The notes under the pieces: model-generated
The model's database searches: none
What the model saw: only the letters and a program-made list of their open reading frames with translations
Told to the model about the DNA's origin: nothing
Shown: positions 1-7,849 of the stretch, one piece after another
Position numbering within the stretch: position 1 is the first letter of the stretch
Layout: every line of letters starts with the position of its first letter
From: Labilithrix sp.
Lineage (GTDB): Bacteria; Myxococcota_A; Polyangia; Polyangiales; Polyangiaceae
Reading direction: 5' to 3'
Length of the DNA stretch: 64,000 bases
Assembly: GCA_019637155.1 (NCBI GenBank)
Contig: JAHBWE010000003.1
Coordinates: forward strand, 1-64,000
Program-made: the position numbers and the translations under genes

Positions 1-13
1 GGGCCGCATGACC

Positions 14-48
14 GACTCGGGTTTGCCCGATAGGGCGAAACCCGAGTC
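14..48 (-). terminator. Hairpin overlapping the end of the first gene
   Basis: An 11-bp inverted repeat (GACTCGGGTTT at 14-24 pairs with AAACCCGAGTC at 38-48) encloses a further GCCC/GGGC pairing. It overlaps the stop codon of the minus-strand gene ending at 47. No T-run follows on the minus strand, so a terminator role is inferred from position and stem strength only. Confidence 0.5.
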
Positions 49-2314
49 AGAACGTCTTCGCGAGCCCGAGGTTCAGGCCGACGGTCATGAAGTGATCGCT
101 CCGCGCCGCGAGCCACGCCGGGATCGCGGGCCCCTCGTACGACACGGTCGTCAGCGGCATGCGTGTCGCCCCTTCGAGGCGGAGGCTCCAGTCCGGATGG
201 AGCATCACGTCGAGCCCGACTCGTACCGACGGACCGATCGTCGTCCCCGTGACGTCGAGCGCGCCCTCCGGACGAATGCTCGGAGCGATCTTGAATTGCA
301 CGCTGTTGTGCTGAATGAGGAAGCCGGGAGAGAAGACGAGCGTGAGCCGCCGCGCGAGATAGAGCCCCTTCTCGAAGGAAAGCTCGATCGGGATCATCGA
401 CGCGATGATGTTCTCCCCGCCGTAGCCGGCCAGGTATGCGCCGCTGACGCGCAGCGCCACCTCCGACCAGCCGAGGAGCGACGACAGGTCGTAGCCGACG
501 GACGCGCCACCGCCGAAGAACGCGGTCGGTGGAAGGAACCGCTGCGACCTCTCCTCCGTGAACGCGACCGACGAGCTGCTCGCGGTGACGGCGCCCGCGC
601 TGACGAAGGGCGTCAGCGAGAGGCCGATCTGAGGATATTCGCTCAGCCGCGCGCCGTCGGTGATCTCACCGGCGCGAACGTCGAGGTACGACGGCTTCTC
701 GTCGGCCGCGTCGCCGCCAGGCCCGAGGTCGATGACCTTGAGGTATCCGATACGATCGCCGCCGGCGTCGCGGATCTCGAAGCCGTAGCCGACGCGGACG
801 CCTTCCGCTTCGCCGAGGTTCACCGCGAGCCCCTCCTTGCGGAACGAGAGGACACCGAAGAGCTTCCACCCTTCGACGCTGCGCGCCTCCTTCTGCAGGC
901 TCCGCGCGAGCTGAAAGGCACGCACGCGCACCTCGCACGTGGTGACGTCGTCCGGCTCTCCGGTCCGCATCGCCTTCCGGCACGCGGCGCTCATCCGTTC
1001 GTCGATCGTCTCGGCCGCGTGCGTCACCGGCCCATCGCCCGCCGCGAAGCATGCCGGGACGCCTCCCCTTCCGGCGGCGATCTTCTCCGCGATGCAGCCT
1101 ACGTCGGGGACGGCGCTGATCTGCTGCGGGAGCTGAGCCGCGGTGTCGATCGCGGCGACGAGGTCCACGCCACCGACCTGGATGTTGTTCGTGACGTCAG
1201 CGGCGGTCGAGGCCGCCGCGTCGCTCGCCCGGTCGGCGATGCCGGGAACACTCGCCGACACGACGGCGACCTTGCGGAACTGCGAGCCGTCGCGCTTGAA
1301 GATGGCGAGCGACGCGTTCACCTCGAGGTCGGGCGTCTTGACCGTCCGCTCACCGCCGTCCTTCGACTTGGCGCGATGCTCCGCCCACTTGATCGCGTGG
1401 CCGGTGACGACGGGGAACGCCACGTAGTCGGTGCAGCGAATCGAGTACCGCGCGAAGGCGGCCTCGCGCCGCCGGCGGTCGCCGTCGTCGTCGGCGTCGG
1501 AGATCGGCGTCGCGAGGAACGCTTCGACGTCGGCGATCGGCAGCGTCTCCGCCGACTCCCACCCGGGCTTCGCCGCGAGGTCGACGAGGACGTTGTCGAA
1601 GCGCGGCATGGGGAAGCGCGCGGCGAACACATCGCGCAGCAGGCGCGCGGGGCGTGTCTTGGCGACGCTGGGATCTTCCTCGAGCCGCTCCGCTCCACCA
1701 ATCGCGAAGAGGACGAGGCGTTGCTTCTCGTATCGCGTCGCGCTCGTTTTCGTCGCACGCGGCGCGCAGAAGTCCAGGACCGCGCCCTTGATTCGAGGAG
1801 ACGACGGCGACGCGCCGGCCCCGCTCGGCGGTTGTCTCGCGCCGGCCGGCTCGCCCTCCGTCACCGCTCTCTCTCCCGCGCCCTTCTCGCTCACGCCCTT
1901 CTCGCCTACGCCCTTCTCACCCGCAGCCTTCTCGCCCGCCACCTTCTCGCCCGCAGCCTTCTCACCACCAGCCTTCTCGACCACGCCCTTCTCGCCCGTC
2001 CCCTTCTCGCCCGCAGGTGGAGCTGTCGCCGCGGTGTTGGGTTGCGCGTGTTCCTCCGCGTAGGCGACCTCGGCCTCGGTCCCGACGCCCGCGTAGCGGG
2101 AGAGCCACACCTTCCAGCACGCGGTTGCGTCGCCGACCTTCTGCTGCGCCCGACAATCGGCGAATGCGGTCGTCGCTGCAGCGGGCTTCGGCGGAGGGCT
2201 CGTCGTCTGAGCGCTCGAGCTCACAGACGAGCTGAGCCCAAGCGCGGCACCGACCACGACGACCCCTCGATGCCGGCGGAGCGTGCACACGGCGATGTCA
2301 CGGATCCACCCCAT
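47..2314 (-). CDS. Exported protein with GEK repeats and a probable C-terminal outer-membrane barrel
   Basis: The 755-residue product starts with a charged end and a hydrophobic stretch (about residues 19-36) that look like a signal peptide. A Cys-containing stretch (FADCRAQQKVGDATACW) follows, then ten five-residue repeats of the type GEKxx at residues 102-151, and a Ser/Pro linker. Residues 165-400 form a soluble domain I do not recognise. From about residue 520 the sequence alternates hydrophobic and polar residues and ends in Phe (LGLAKTF), as expected for an outer-membrane barrel or a barrel-like attachment domain. The start at 2314 is preceded by GAGAAG. The gene is divergent from the helix-turn-helix regulator at 2401, with an 86-bp shared promoter region. 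The function is unknown. Confidence 0.8.
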   Translation of the reverse strand: MGWIRDIAVCTLRRHRGVVVVGAALGLSSSVSSSAQTTSPPPKPAAATTAFADCRAQQKVGDATACWKVWLSRYAGVGTEAEVAYAEEHAQPNTAATAPPAGEKGTGEKGVVEKAGGEKAAGEKVAGEKAAGEKGVGEKGVSEKGAGERAVTEGEPAGARQPPSGAGASPSSPRIKGAVLDFCAPRATKTSATRYEKQRLVLFAIGGAERLEEDPSVAKTRPARLLRDVFAARFPMPRFDNVLVDLAAKPGWESAETLPIADVEAFLATPISDADDDGDRRRREAAFARYSIRCTDYVAFPVVTGHAIKWAEHRAKSKDGGERTVKTPDLEVNASLAIFKRDGSQFRKVAVVSASVPGIADRASDAAASTAADVTNNIQVGGVDLVAAIDTAAQLPQQISAVPDVGCIAEKIAAGRGGVPACFAAGDGPVTHAAETIDERMSAACRKAMRTGEPDDVTTCEVRVRAFQLARSLQKEARSVEGWKLFGVLSFRKEGLAVNLGEAEGVRVGYGFEIRDAGGDRIGYLKVIDLGPGGDAADEKPSYLDVRAGEITDGARLSEYPQIGLSLTPFVSAGAVTASSSSVAFTEERSQRFLPPTAFFGGGASVGYDLSSLLGWSEVALRVSGAYLAGYGGENIIASMIPIELSFEKGLYLARRLTLVFSPGFLIQHNSVQFKIAPSIRPEGALDVTGTTIGPSVRVGLDVMLHPDWSLRLEGATRMPLTTVSYEGPAIPAWLAARSDHFMTVGLNLGLAKTF
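1862..2011 (-). repeat. Ten tandem 15-bp units inside the first gene
   Basis: Ten 15-bp units encode GEKxx pentapeptides (variants VEK, SEK and GER occur) at residues 102-151. Because the unit is a multiple of three, copy-number change would keep the frame. The Lys/Glu-rich stretch probably forms a charged spacer between the N-terminal part and the rest of this exported protein. Confidence 0.9.
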
Positions 2315-2344
2315 CCCACGCTTCTCTCATAAACCATAGTTCAT

Positions 2345-2355
2345 GTCTACAAGAC
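2345..2355. promoter_or_regulatory. Short palindrome in a divergent promoter region
   Basis: GTCT-ACA-AGAC is a perfect short inverted repeat about 45 bp upstream of the helix-turn-helix gene. GTTCAT is repeated on both sides (near 2339 and 2370). It is a candidate operator for autoregulation by the neighbouring XRE-type protein, judged only from position and symmetry. Confidence 0.25.
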
Positions 2356-2400
2356 TCATCGTTCATCGTATGGACCGACGCACTACGAAATCCTCTCATC

Positions 2401-2718
2401 GTGCGTATCGGGACGGAGATCCGACGGCGACGAACATCGATGAGCTGGTCGCTCGAGGAGCTCGCCCATCGATCGGGTCTCTCGGCGCGCTACCTGAGCA
2501 GCGTGGAGAACGACAAGTCGGATCCGTCGCTCTCGACGCTGAGCGCGATCGGGCGCGCGCTCGGCGTGGACCCCGGCGAGCTGCTCGGCACGCGCGACCT
2601 CTCGCCGGCGGCGATGGAAGCCGGACGTGCGTTCGCCTCCTTGTCGCGCGATGCGCAGCGTACGGTCCTCGACCTGATGCGCCTCCTCAACCGCCGTACC
2701 GGCCGACGCGCGACGTAA
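2401..2718 (+). CDS. XRE-family helix-turn-helix transcriptional regulator
   Basis: The 105-residue protein has a Cro/C1-type DNA-binding domain in residues 1-60: IGTEIRRRR at the start, then SLEELAHRSGLSARYLSSVE as the helix-turn-helix core and the usual PSLSTLSAIGRALGVDPGEL ending. The C-terminal 40 residues are short and Arg-rich, with no sensor domain visible. The start is GTG at 2401. An alternative longer frame from 2343 is in a different phase and gives an Arg-rich translation without domains, so I rejected it. The gene is divergent from the exported repeat protein, which it may regulate together with itself. Confidence 0.85.
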   Translation: MRIGTEIRRRRTSMSWSLEELAHRSGLSARYLSSVENDKSDPSLSTLSAIGRALGVDPGELLGTRDLSPAAMEAGRAFASLSRDAQRTVLDLMRLLNRRTGRRAT

Positions 2719-2900
2719 CTCGCAGCTCCCCGTTCACGTCGTGCGGTGCCGCGCTCTTCGTAGCCGTGATTTGGGCCCGCACGAGAAGCCGGCCTTTCGC
2801 CACGTCGTCGGTATGGGGCACTGGCAGGATCTGCCGTTCGCAACGCCTCGCGGCACCAACGCGCCAAAGCGACCTCCCACGCGCGCCCACGCCACGCGCA

Positions 2901-2982
2901 CCCCTTGCTCGACGGCGCGGCCGTCGTTCGACCCGCCGCCGAGGTGCGCGAGATCGCATGCCACGCCCCTTGCTCGACGGCG
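2901..2982. repeat. 17-bp direct repeat in a non-coding stretch
   Basis: The 294-bp interval 2719-3012 has no gene that I can support. It holds a perfect 17-bp direct repeat, CCCCTTGCTCGACGGCG, at 2901-2917 and 2966-2982, each preceded by CACGC within a few bases. It could be a binding-site pair or a remnant of duplication. Confidence 0.5.
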
Positions 2983-3012
2983 GGGGCTCGACGTCACACG
3001 GTGACCGCTCGG

Positions 3013-3354
3013 TCAGGTGTCGGGCGCGGGCTCCTCGTCGTCGCCAGGGTCCTGACCTCCGCCGCTGCCGTCGCGACGGCGACCTCCCTCGCGGCCGCGG
3101 CCGCCCTCGCGGCCGTCGTCGTCGTCGTCGGTGCTCGCCTCCGGGGGGAGGCGGCCCGCCGCGCGGCTCGGATCGTCGGTGCAGCGGCGGGTCTTGTCCT
3201 GCTGCTCGATGCAGACGAGGCCCTCGCGGCAGTCGGTCGCCACGAAGCACTCGGCTCCGGCTCCCGCGAGCTTCGACGAGCCGCACGCCGCGAGCAGCCC
3301 CGTCGGCAGGAGCGCCCCGACGAGCACGAGCGTCGCGCGGCCTCGGCTCCTCAT
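3013..3354 (-). CDS. Small Cys-containing lipoprotein
   Basis: The 113-residue product has a lipoprotein signal peptide ending in the lipobox LLAAC (Cys24). A compact Cys-rich segment follows (ECFVATDCREGLVCIEQQ, then RRCTDD), a pattern common in myxobacterial lipoproteins with dickkopf-like disulphide folds. The C-terminal half is a low-complexity Asp/Gly/Arg tail that is probably unstructured. The function is unknown. It is followed 10 bp downstream on the same strand by nothing related: the biotinyl gene ends at 3365 and reads in the same direction from 3577, so the two may be co-transcribed with the biotinyl gene first. Confidence 0.75.
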   Translation of the reverse strand: MRSRGRATLVLVGALLPTGLLAACGSSKLAGAGAECFVATDCREGLVCIEQQDKTRRCTDDPSRAAGRLPPEASTDDDDDGREGGRGREGGRRRDGSGGGQDPGDDEEPAPDT

Positions 3355-3364
3355 CCGACGATCA

Positions 3365-3577
3365 TCACACGATCGTGAGGAGAAGATCGCCCTCGTTGAC
3401 CGCCTGGCCCTCGGAACATGCGATCTTTTCGACCTTGCCCGCCTGCGGCGCCTCGACCGGCATCTCCATCTTCATCGACTCGAGGATGACGCAGGTCTGG
3501 CCCTCGGTCACGGTGTCCCCCTCCTTCACCTCGATCTTCCAGACCGTCCCCGTGATGTGTGCGTTCACGTTCGCCAT
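3365..3577 (-). CDS. Stand-alone biotinyl (biotin carboxyl carrier) domain protein, 70 residues
   Basis: The whole protein is one biotinyl/lipoyl attachment domain. ESMKMEM (residues 33-39) is the classical biotinylation motif, with Lys36 as the biotin attachment site, and VEAPQAGKV and GDLLLTIV are the usual flanking strands. It would carry carboxyl groups for a biotin-dependent carboxylase or transcarboxylase, but no carboxylase subunit is encoded in this window. The start at 3577 is preferred over an ATG nine bases upstream (3586), because the ribosome binding site GGGAGAGG abuts that earlier ATG but lies about nine bases before 3577. An open frame extends far upstream but is antisense to the coiled-coil gene and is not coding. 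Confidence 0.9.
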   Translation of the reverse strand: MANVNAHITGTVWKIEVKEGDTVTEGQTCVILESMKMEMPVEAPQAGKVEKIACSEGQAVNEGDLLLTIV

Positions 3578-3703
3578 GGTGGGCATCCTCTCCCGGGGCG
3601 CTCGTGAGGCGCAAGCAAAGGATCGGCGAACCTCGCGTGTTCGCGACATAACGTTTGCGAAGCCGCTCGGCCGCGGGTAACTTTTTTCTCCAAGGACCAC
3701 GAC

Positions 3704-4483
3704 ATGGCGGAACAGAAAGAGTCCTCGGTTCTCTTCTCTCTCAAGGAGCTCATGAACCTTGAGGAGGACCGCATCAAGCAGGAGGACGCGGAGAAGAAGC
3801 GCAAGGCCGACGCCGAGGTGCAAGCGCGCCTCGACGCCGAGCGGAGCGCGCGCGAAGCCGAAGAGGCTCGCCTCAACGCCGAGCAGGAGCGCCGGCGCCA
3901 GGAAGACCAGCGGCAGCGCGAGGAGACCGCGCGCCTCGAGGCCATCCGGCAAGGCGAGGTCGAGCGTGCCCGCGTCGACGCCGAGAACCAGGCCCGGCAC
4001 CGCGCGATGCAGCAGCAGCAGGACCACGAGCGTCAGCTCGCGGCCCTCTCGCAAGACAAGAAGAAGAAGCAGCTCACGTACGTCATCGTCGGCGTCGTCG
4101 CCGTCCTCATCTTCGGCGGCGCGGGCGGCGGCTACGCGTTCTGGTCGTCGCAGCAGGAGGCCGCGCGCATCCAGGCCCTCAAGGACGAGGAGATCGCCGC
4201 GAAGAACCAGCAGCTCGAGAAGCTGATGGCCGATCTCAAGACGCAGCAGGAGCAGATGACCGCCGCGCAGAGCGAGCTCGCGAACGCGAAGAGCGACGCC
4301 GACGTCGCGATCGCCAAGGCCAAGCTCGCCGAGGCGCAGAAGCAGCAGCAGCAGACGCAGGCGAACATCGCCGCCGTCCGCGCGGGCAAGGGCCCGAAGC
4401 CGGCCACCAACACGAGCAGCGGCGGCGGCAGCACGAAGTGCAACTGCCAGCCCGGCGACCCGCTCTGCGGCTGCGTGCAGTAA
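3704..4483 (+). CDS. Single-pass membrane protein with long coiled coils and a Cys-rich tail
   Basis: The 259-residue protein has a long Glu/Arg/Gln-rich coiled coil in residues 15-120, one transmembrane segment at about 124-146 (ending GGAGGGYAFW), and a second coiled coil in about 150-225. The C-terminal tail ends CNCQPGDPLCGC, with four Cys in the last 15 residues. There is no cleavable signal peptide, so the N-terminal coiled coil should be cytoplasmic and the Cys tail periplasmic. The layout recalls TolA or Agl/Agm-type envelope-spanning scaffold proteins, but I see no specific family signature. The four clustered Cys could bind metal or form disulphides. Confidence 0.8.
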   Translation: MAEQKESSVLFSLKELMNLEEDRIKQEDAEKKRKADAEVQARLDAERSAREAEEARLNAEQERRRQEDQRQREETARLEAIRQGEVERARVDAENQARHRAMQQQQDHERQLAALSQDKKKKQLTYVIVGVVAVLIFGGAGGGYAFWSSQQEAARIQALKDEEIAAKNQQLEKLMADLKTQQEQMTAAQSELANAKSDADVAIAKAKLAEAQKQQQQTQANIAAVRAGKGPKPATNTSSGGGSTKCNCQPGDPLCGCVQ

Positions 4484-4542
4484 ACGCGCTCGCCTCAACG
4501 CAGTCGAGCGCGTTGCTGGAAAGCTGATAGAAGCGATCGGTG

Positions 4543-5319
4543 ATGTCCTCACCGGTCGCTTTTGCTTTGGACCTCCCTAGCCTCGCGGAGGCGCGCGACG
4601 CTGCGCGGGAGGTCGCGCCCGCGGTCGGGATGGTGAAGGTCGGCCTCGAGCTGTTCGTGCAGGCCGGCCCCGAGGCGGTGAAGATCGGGCGCGAGGTCGA
4701 GCGGCCCGTCTTCCTCGATCTCAAGCTCCACGACATCCCCGAGACGGTGGAGCGCGCGGTGGCGCAGGCCTCGAACCTCGGCGCGCGGCTCGTCACCGTG
4801 CACGCGAGCGGCGGGCGCGCGATGTTGCGGCGCGCGGTGAAGCGCGCGGAGACCGAGGGCGGGACGCTCGCGATCTGCGCGGTGACGATCCTCACGTCGC
4901 TCGACGACGGCGACCTCGACGACGTCGGCATCAACGTCACGCGCCGCGTCGCGCCGTTCAACCCCGCCGCGATCCGCGAGGCCGCCCCCGCGCCCGCGAA
5001 GGAGCCGTCGCGCGCGAGCCTCGCCGCGCTCGGCCTCGCCGAGCTCGCGTACGAAGAGGGCGTCCGCTGGTTCGTGTGCAGCGCGGCCGAGGTCGCGTCG
5101 CTCCGCGCGAAGCTCGGGCCCGGCGCGACGATCGTGACGCCCGGCATTCGTCCCGCCGACGCGAGCGCGGGCGATCAGAAGCGCGTCGCGACGCCCGAGC
5201 AGGCGATGAAGGACGGCGCCGACTGGCTCGTCGTCGGCCGCCCCATTCGCGACGCGGCGAACCGCCTGGAGGCCGCGCGCGCGATCGCCGAAGCCGCCGC
5301 CGCCGCACGCGCATCATGA
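4543..5319 (+). CDS. pyrF: Orotidine 5'-phosphate decarboxylase
   Basis: This enzyme decarboxylates OMP to UMP, the last step of de novo pyrimidine synthesis. The catalytic motif DLKLHDIPETV is intact, preceded by the substrate Lys in MVKVGLELF, and the C-terminal phosphate-binding pieces TPGIRP and VVGRPI are present. At about 258 residues it is slightly longer than usual because of an Ala/Pro-rich insertion (APAPAKEPS) in about residues 146-160. The ATG at 4543 is chosen over an in-frame GTG at 4540. The stop codon TGA (5317) overlaps the first ATG of the duplicated start region that leads into rlmB, so translation of the two genes may be coupled. Confidence 0.95.
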   Translation: MSSPVAFALDLPSLAEARDAAREVAPAVGMVKVGLELFVQAGPEAVKIGREVERPVFLDLKLHDIPETVERAVAQASNLGARLVTVHASGGRAMLRRAVKRAETEGGTLAICAVTILTSLDDGDLDDVGINVTRRVAPFNPAAIREAAPAPAKEPSRASLAALGLAELAYEEGVRWFVCSAAEVASLRAKLGPGATIVTPGIRPADASAGDQKRVATPEQAMKDGADWLVVGRPIRDAANRLEAARAIAEAAAAARAS

Positions 5320-5434
5320 GCCGCCTCGCCATGAGCCGCCTCGTCGCCGACCGCCGCGAAACGCGGGGGCGCGAGTGAGCCGCCTCGCCATGAGCCTCGT
5401 CGCCGACCGCCGCGAAACGCGGGGGCGCGGGTGA
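5316..5434 (+). repeat. Tandem duplication of a start region forming two overlapping mini-ORFs between pyrF and rlmB
   Basis: Copy 1 (5317-5375, 59 bp) and copy 2 (5376-5431, 56 bp; it lacks one CGC codon) are nearly identical. Copy 1 encodes MSRLAMSRLVADRRETRGRE from ATG 5316; its stop overlaps GTG 5375 of copy 2, which encodes a 19-residue version. The stop of copy 2 overlaps GTG 5431 of rlmB, whose protein begins MSRLVTGL. Thus pyrF, two mini-ORFs and rlmB are joined by three ATGA/GTGA overlaps. The repeats look like duplicated copies of the rlmB start. Confidence 0.85.
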
Positions 5435-6159
5435 GCCGCCTCGTCACCGGCCTTCAGCCGGTCCGGGAGGCGATCCGCGTCCATGGCGAGCGCCTCGAGC
5501 GCGTGCTGGTGGAGGAGCGCGGCGGCCCCCAGATCGAAGCGGTCGCGCGCTTCGCGACGGATCGCGGCGCGACGGTGGTGCGCGTCCCGCGCGGCGAGCT
5601 CGACTCGCGGTCGAAGGGCGCGCGCCATCAAGGCGCGATCGCGTACGCGCCCGATCTCGCGCTCGTGGAGCTCGAGGACCTCATCGCCGACCTCGCGCGC
5701 CTCCGCGTCATCGTCGCGCTCGACGAGATCGAGGACCCGCAGAACTTCGGCGCGGTGATCCGCTCCTCCGTCGCCCTCGGCGCGGGCGCGATCGTCTGGC
5801 CCGAGCACCACTCGGCGCCGCTCTCTCCCGCGACGTTCCGCGCGTCGGCCGGCGCGGTCGAACACGCGAAGCTTTGCCGCGTGAGCTCCCTCGGCTCGGC
5901 GCTGGAGCGGCTCCATGCGGCAGGAGTGCGGTCGATCGGCCTCGACGCGAACGCCGACAAGGTCATCGCCGACGTCCCGGTCGACGGGCCCCTCCTCCTC
6001 GTCGTCGGCGCGGAGGGAAAAGGCCTGCGAAAACCGATCAAACGCGCCTGTTCCGAGCTCGCGCGCCTGCCCATGAGCGGCGCGATCGACTCCCTGAACG
6101 CCTCGGTCGCGGCCGGAATCGCCCTCTACGACCTGATCCGGCGCCAAGATCCAGCTTGA
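5431..6159 (+). CDS. rlmB: 23S rRNA (guanosine-2'-O-)-methyltransferase RlmB, SpoU family
   Basis: The 242-residue protein has an N-terminal substrate-binding domain (TGLQPVREAI, residues 6-15) and a SPOUT methyltransferase domain. The three SpoU motifs are present: DEIEDPQNFGAVIRSS, VVGAEGKGL, and LPMSGAIDSLNASVAAGI. The protein methylates the 2'-O of G2251 in the 23S rRNA P-loop (E. coli numbering). RlmB is the best match, but another SpoU target such as TrmH cannot be fully excluded by eye. The GTG start overlaps the stop of the second mini-ORF. Confidence 0.9.
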   Translation: MSRLVTGLQPVREAIRVHGERLERVLVEERGGPQIEAVARFATDRGATVVRVPRGELDSRSKGARHQGAIAYAPDLALVELEDLIADLARLRVIVALDEIEDPQNFGAVIRSSVALGAGAIVWPEHHSAPLSPATFRASAGAVEHAKLCRVSSLGSALERLHAAGVRSIGLDANADKVIADVPVDGPLLLVVGAEGKGLRKPIKRACSELARLPMSGAIDSLNASVAAGIALYDLIRRQDPA

Positions 6160-6195
6160 ACGGCGCGGCGGAGATCAACTACCTTGCCGCGCAAC

Positions 6196-6819
6196 ATGAG
6201 CTTCGTAGCCAAGGGTCTCGGCCTCAGCCTCCTCGTCCTCGCCACCTCGCTCTACGCGTGCGGCGACAACAAGCCCCCGCCCGCCGCCCCGGAGACGCCC
6301 CCGGCGTCCGAGGGAGACGGAGGCGCTGACATGCCGGGCACGGCCGACGGCGCAGACGGTGGCACGGCCGCCGCCGAGCCCGCCCCGCCCCCCGCGCCGA
6401 AGCTCGATCTTCCGGCCGAGTCGGCGAAGCTCAAGGTGAAGCTGAAGGGCAAGGCGACGGAGATCGAGATCAAGTCCGACGGCACGGTCAACACCGCCGG
6501 CAAGCCGACCCACAAGGTCACGGGCATGGAGCTCCAGGACAAGGACGGCAAGGGGCTCCTCAAGGCCGACGTCGACGGCAACATCACGAACGGCGAAGGC
6601 GCGGCGTACGCGAAGTTCGATGGCGACGACCTCGCTGGCCTCGACGGCTCGAAGTTCACCGTCGCGGACGAGGGCGTGTCCCAGATCGACGCGAAGGGCA
6701 AGAAGACGGCGCTCGGCACGGCCGAGGGCATCGGCTCCGCGAAGAAGGCGTCGGCGCTTGTCGTCGCGTACAGCGTGTGGGGCGCCAAGCCGCCCGCGGC
6801 TCCCAAGCCGAAGAAGTGA
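6196..6819 (+). CDS. Lipoprotein with Asp/Gly/Lys-rich beta-type domain
   Basis: The start ATG at 6196 gives a good lipoprotein signal peptide (SLLVLATSLYAC, lipidated Cys in the lipobox LYAC); a TTG 12 bases upstream is less likely. A Pro/Ala-rich linker leads to a domain with repeated Lys/Asp strands (KLKVKLKGKATEIEIKSDG), reminiscent of immunoglobulin-like or fasciclin-like folds, and a basic Pro/Lys tail. I recognise no family. The stop codon overlaps the GTG start of the crotonase gene (GTGA at 6816-6819), so the two are probably translated from one message even though their roles look unrelated. Confidence 0.75.
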   Translation: MSFVAKGLGLSLLVLATSLYACGDNKPPPAAPETPPASEGDGGADMPGTADGADGGTAAAEPAPPPAPKLDLPAESAKLKVKLKGKATEIEIKSDGTVNTAGKPTHKVTGMELQDKDGKGLLKADVDGNITNGEGAAYAKFDGDDLAGLDGSKFTVADEGVSQIDAKGKKTALGTAEGIGSAKKASALVVAYSVWGAKPPAAPKPKK

Positions 6820-7598
6820 GCGCGGACTCCGTCCGGACCGAAAAAAACGGGACGGTCACGACGATCGTCCTCGCGCGGCCGGCGGTGAAGAACGCCGTCG
6901 ACCGCGCCGCCGCGGAGGCCCTTTCGCAGGCTTTTCGCGAATTCGACGCTGATCCCGCTTCGCACGTCGCCGTCCTCTACGGGGAGGGCGGCGTGTTCTG
7001 CGCGGGGGCCGATCTGAGCGGCGTCGCGAAGGGGCTCTCGCACGCGAACCGAGTCTCGCCGGAAGGCGACGGACCGCTCGGGCCGACGCGGATGTTCCTC
7101 TCGAAGCCGGTGATCGCGGCGGTGGAGGGCCACGCCGTTGCGGGCGGGCTCGAGCTGTCGCTGCTCTGCGACCTGCGCGTCGCGGACGAGACCGCCGTAT
7201 TCGGTGTATTCTGCAGGCGTTTCGGCGTCCCCCTCATCGACGGCGGGACGGTGCGCCTCCCGCGCCTCATCGGCCTCTCGCGCGCGCTCGACCTGATCCT
7301 CACCGGCCGCGCGGTGGACGCCGAGGAGGCCCTCGCGATCGGGCTCGCGAACCGCGTCGTCCCGAAGGGCACCGCGCGCGCGGCGGCGGAGGAGCTCGCG
7401 GCGCAGATCGCGGCGTTCCCGCAGCGTACGATGCGCGGCGATCGCCGGAGCGCGTACGAGTCCCTCGCCCTCCCGCTCGATCGCGCCATCGCGAACGAGT
7501 TCGCGATCGGCCTCGAGTCACTCGCGAGCGGCGAAGCGGTCGCCGGCGCGACCTCGTTCAAGAGCGGCAAGGGCCGGCACGGCACCTTCGGCGACTGA
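6816..7598 (+). CDS. Crotonase/enoyl-CoA hydratase family protein
   Basis: The 260-residue protein has the crotonase fold. FCAGADL is the first oxyanion-hole segment, and GHAVAGGLELSLLCDLRVA carries the second with the first catalytic Glu position. The second Glu of true enoyl-CoA hydratases, usually in a PE-I-N/L-G motif, is replaced in GVPLIDGGTVRLPRLIG, a sequence typical of a widespread EchA-like subgroup. Hydratase activity is therefore not assured and the substrate is unknown. The GTG start at 6816 overlaps the preceding stop by four bases. Confidence 0.85.
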   Translation: MSADSVRTEKNGTVTTIVLARPAVKNAVDRAAAEALSQAFREFDADPASHVAVLYGEGGVFCAGADLSGVAKGLSHANRVSPEGDGPLGPTRMFLSKPVIAAVEGHAVAGGLELSLLCDLRVADETAVFGVFCRRFGVPLIDGGTVRLPRLIGLSRALDLILTGRAVDAEEALAIGLANRVVPKGTARAAAEELAAQIAAFPQRTMRGDRRSAYESLALPLDRAIANEFAIGLESLASGEAVAGATSFKSGKGRHGTFGD

Positions 7599-7849
7599 TT
7601 CTTCAACGCTGCCCGCCTGGCATTTGCAACATTCTGCCGCAATTCGTTGGGGACGACGTCACTGAAAATTTCCTGAACCGCACGCCAAGTGTGCGTCGTT
7701 GTTCGAGAATTCGTGACCTTCATGCACCCACATGAGCGCTGGAAATCGCGTTCGGAAGCGTCGATCCAGGCACCCATGATCAAACCGTGCACGTGCGGGA
7801 TTCGCGCGTGAATCGCGATCGGCCCGCAACTTGAAGTAGCTCGTCTCCG
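7599..7849. other. 251-bp intergenic region, less GC-rich than its surroundings
   Basis: No gene is supported here. The stretch is visibly richer in A/T than the flanking genes and probably holds the promoter of the serine protease at 7850. It contains CATTTGCAACAT at 7621-7632, identical to the left half of a zinc-island box at 53625, but without the matching right half. Confidence 0.4.

Noticed and set aside
1862-2011. Regular 15-bp repeats that could suggest a CRISPR-like array
   Set aside because: There are no spacers; the units are head to tail and encode GEKxx pentapeptides within a coding frame.
8-2332. Long open frame on the plus strand opposite the first gene
   Set aside because: It is antisense to a gene with signal peptide and barrel character. 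Its translation is Arg/Glu/Asp-rich without domains, as expected for shadow frames in very GC-rich DNA.
7621-7637. Possible further zinc-island box (CATTTGCAACAT)
   Set aside because: Only the left half matches; the right half reads TCTGCC and the downstream gene is a protease without zinc-island context.
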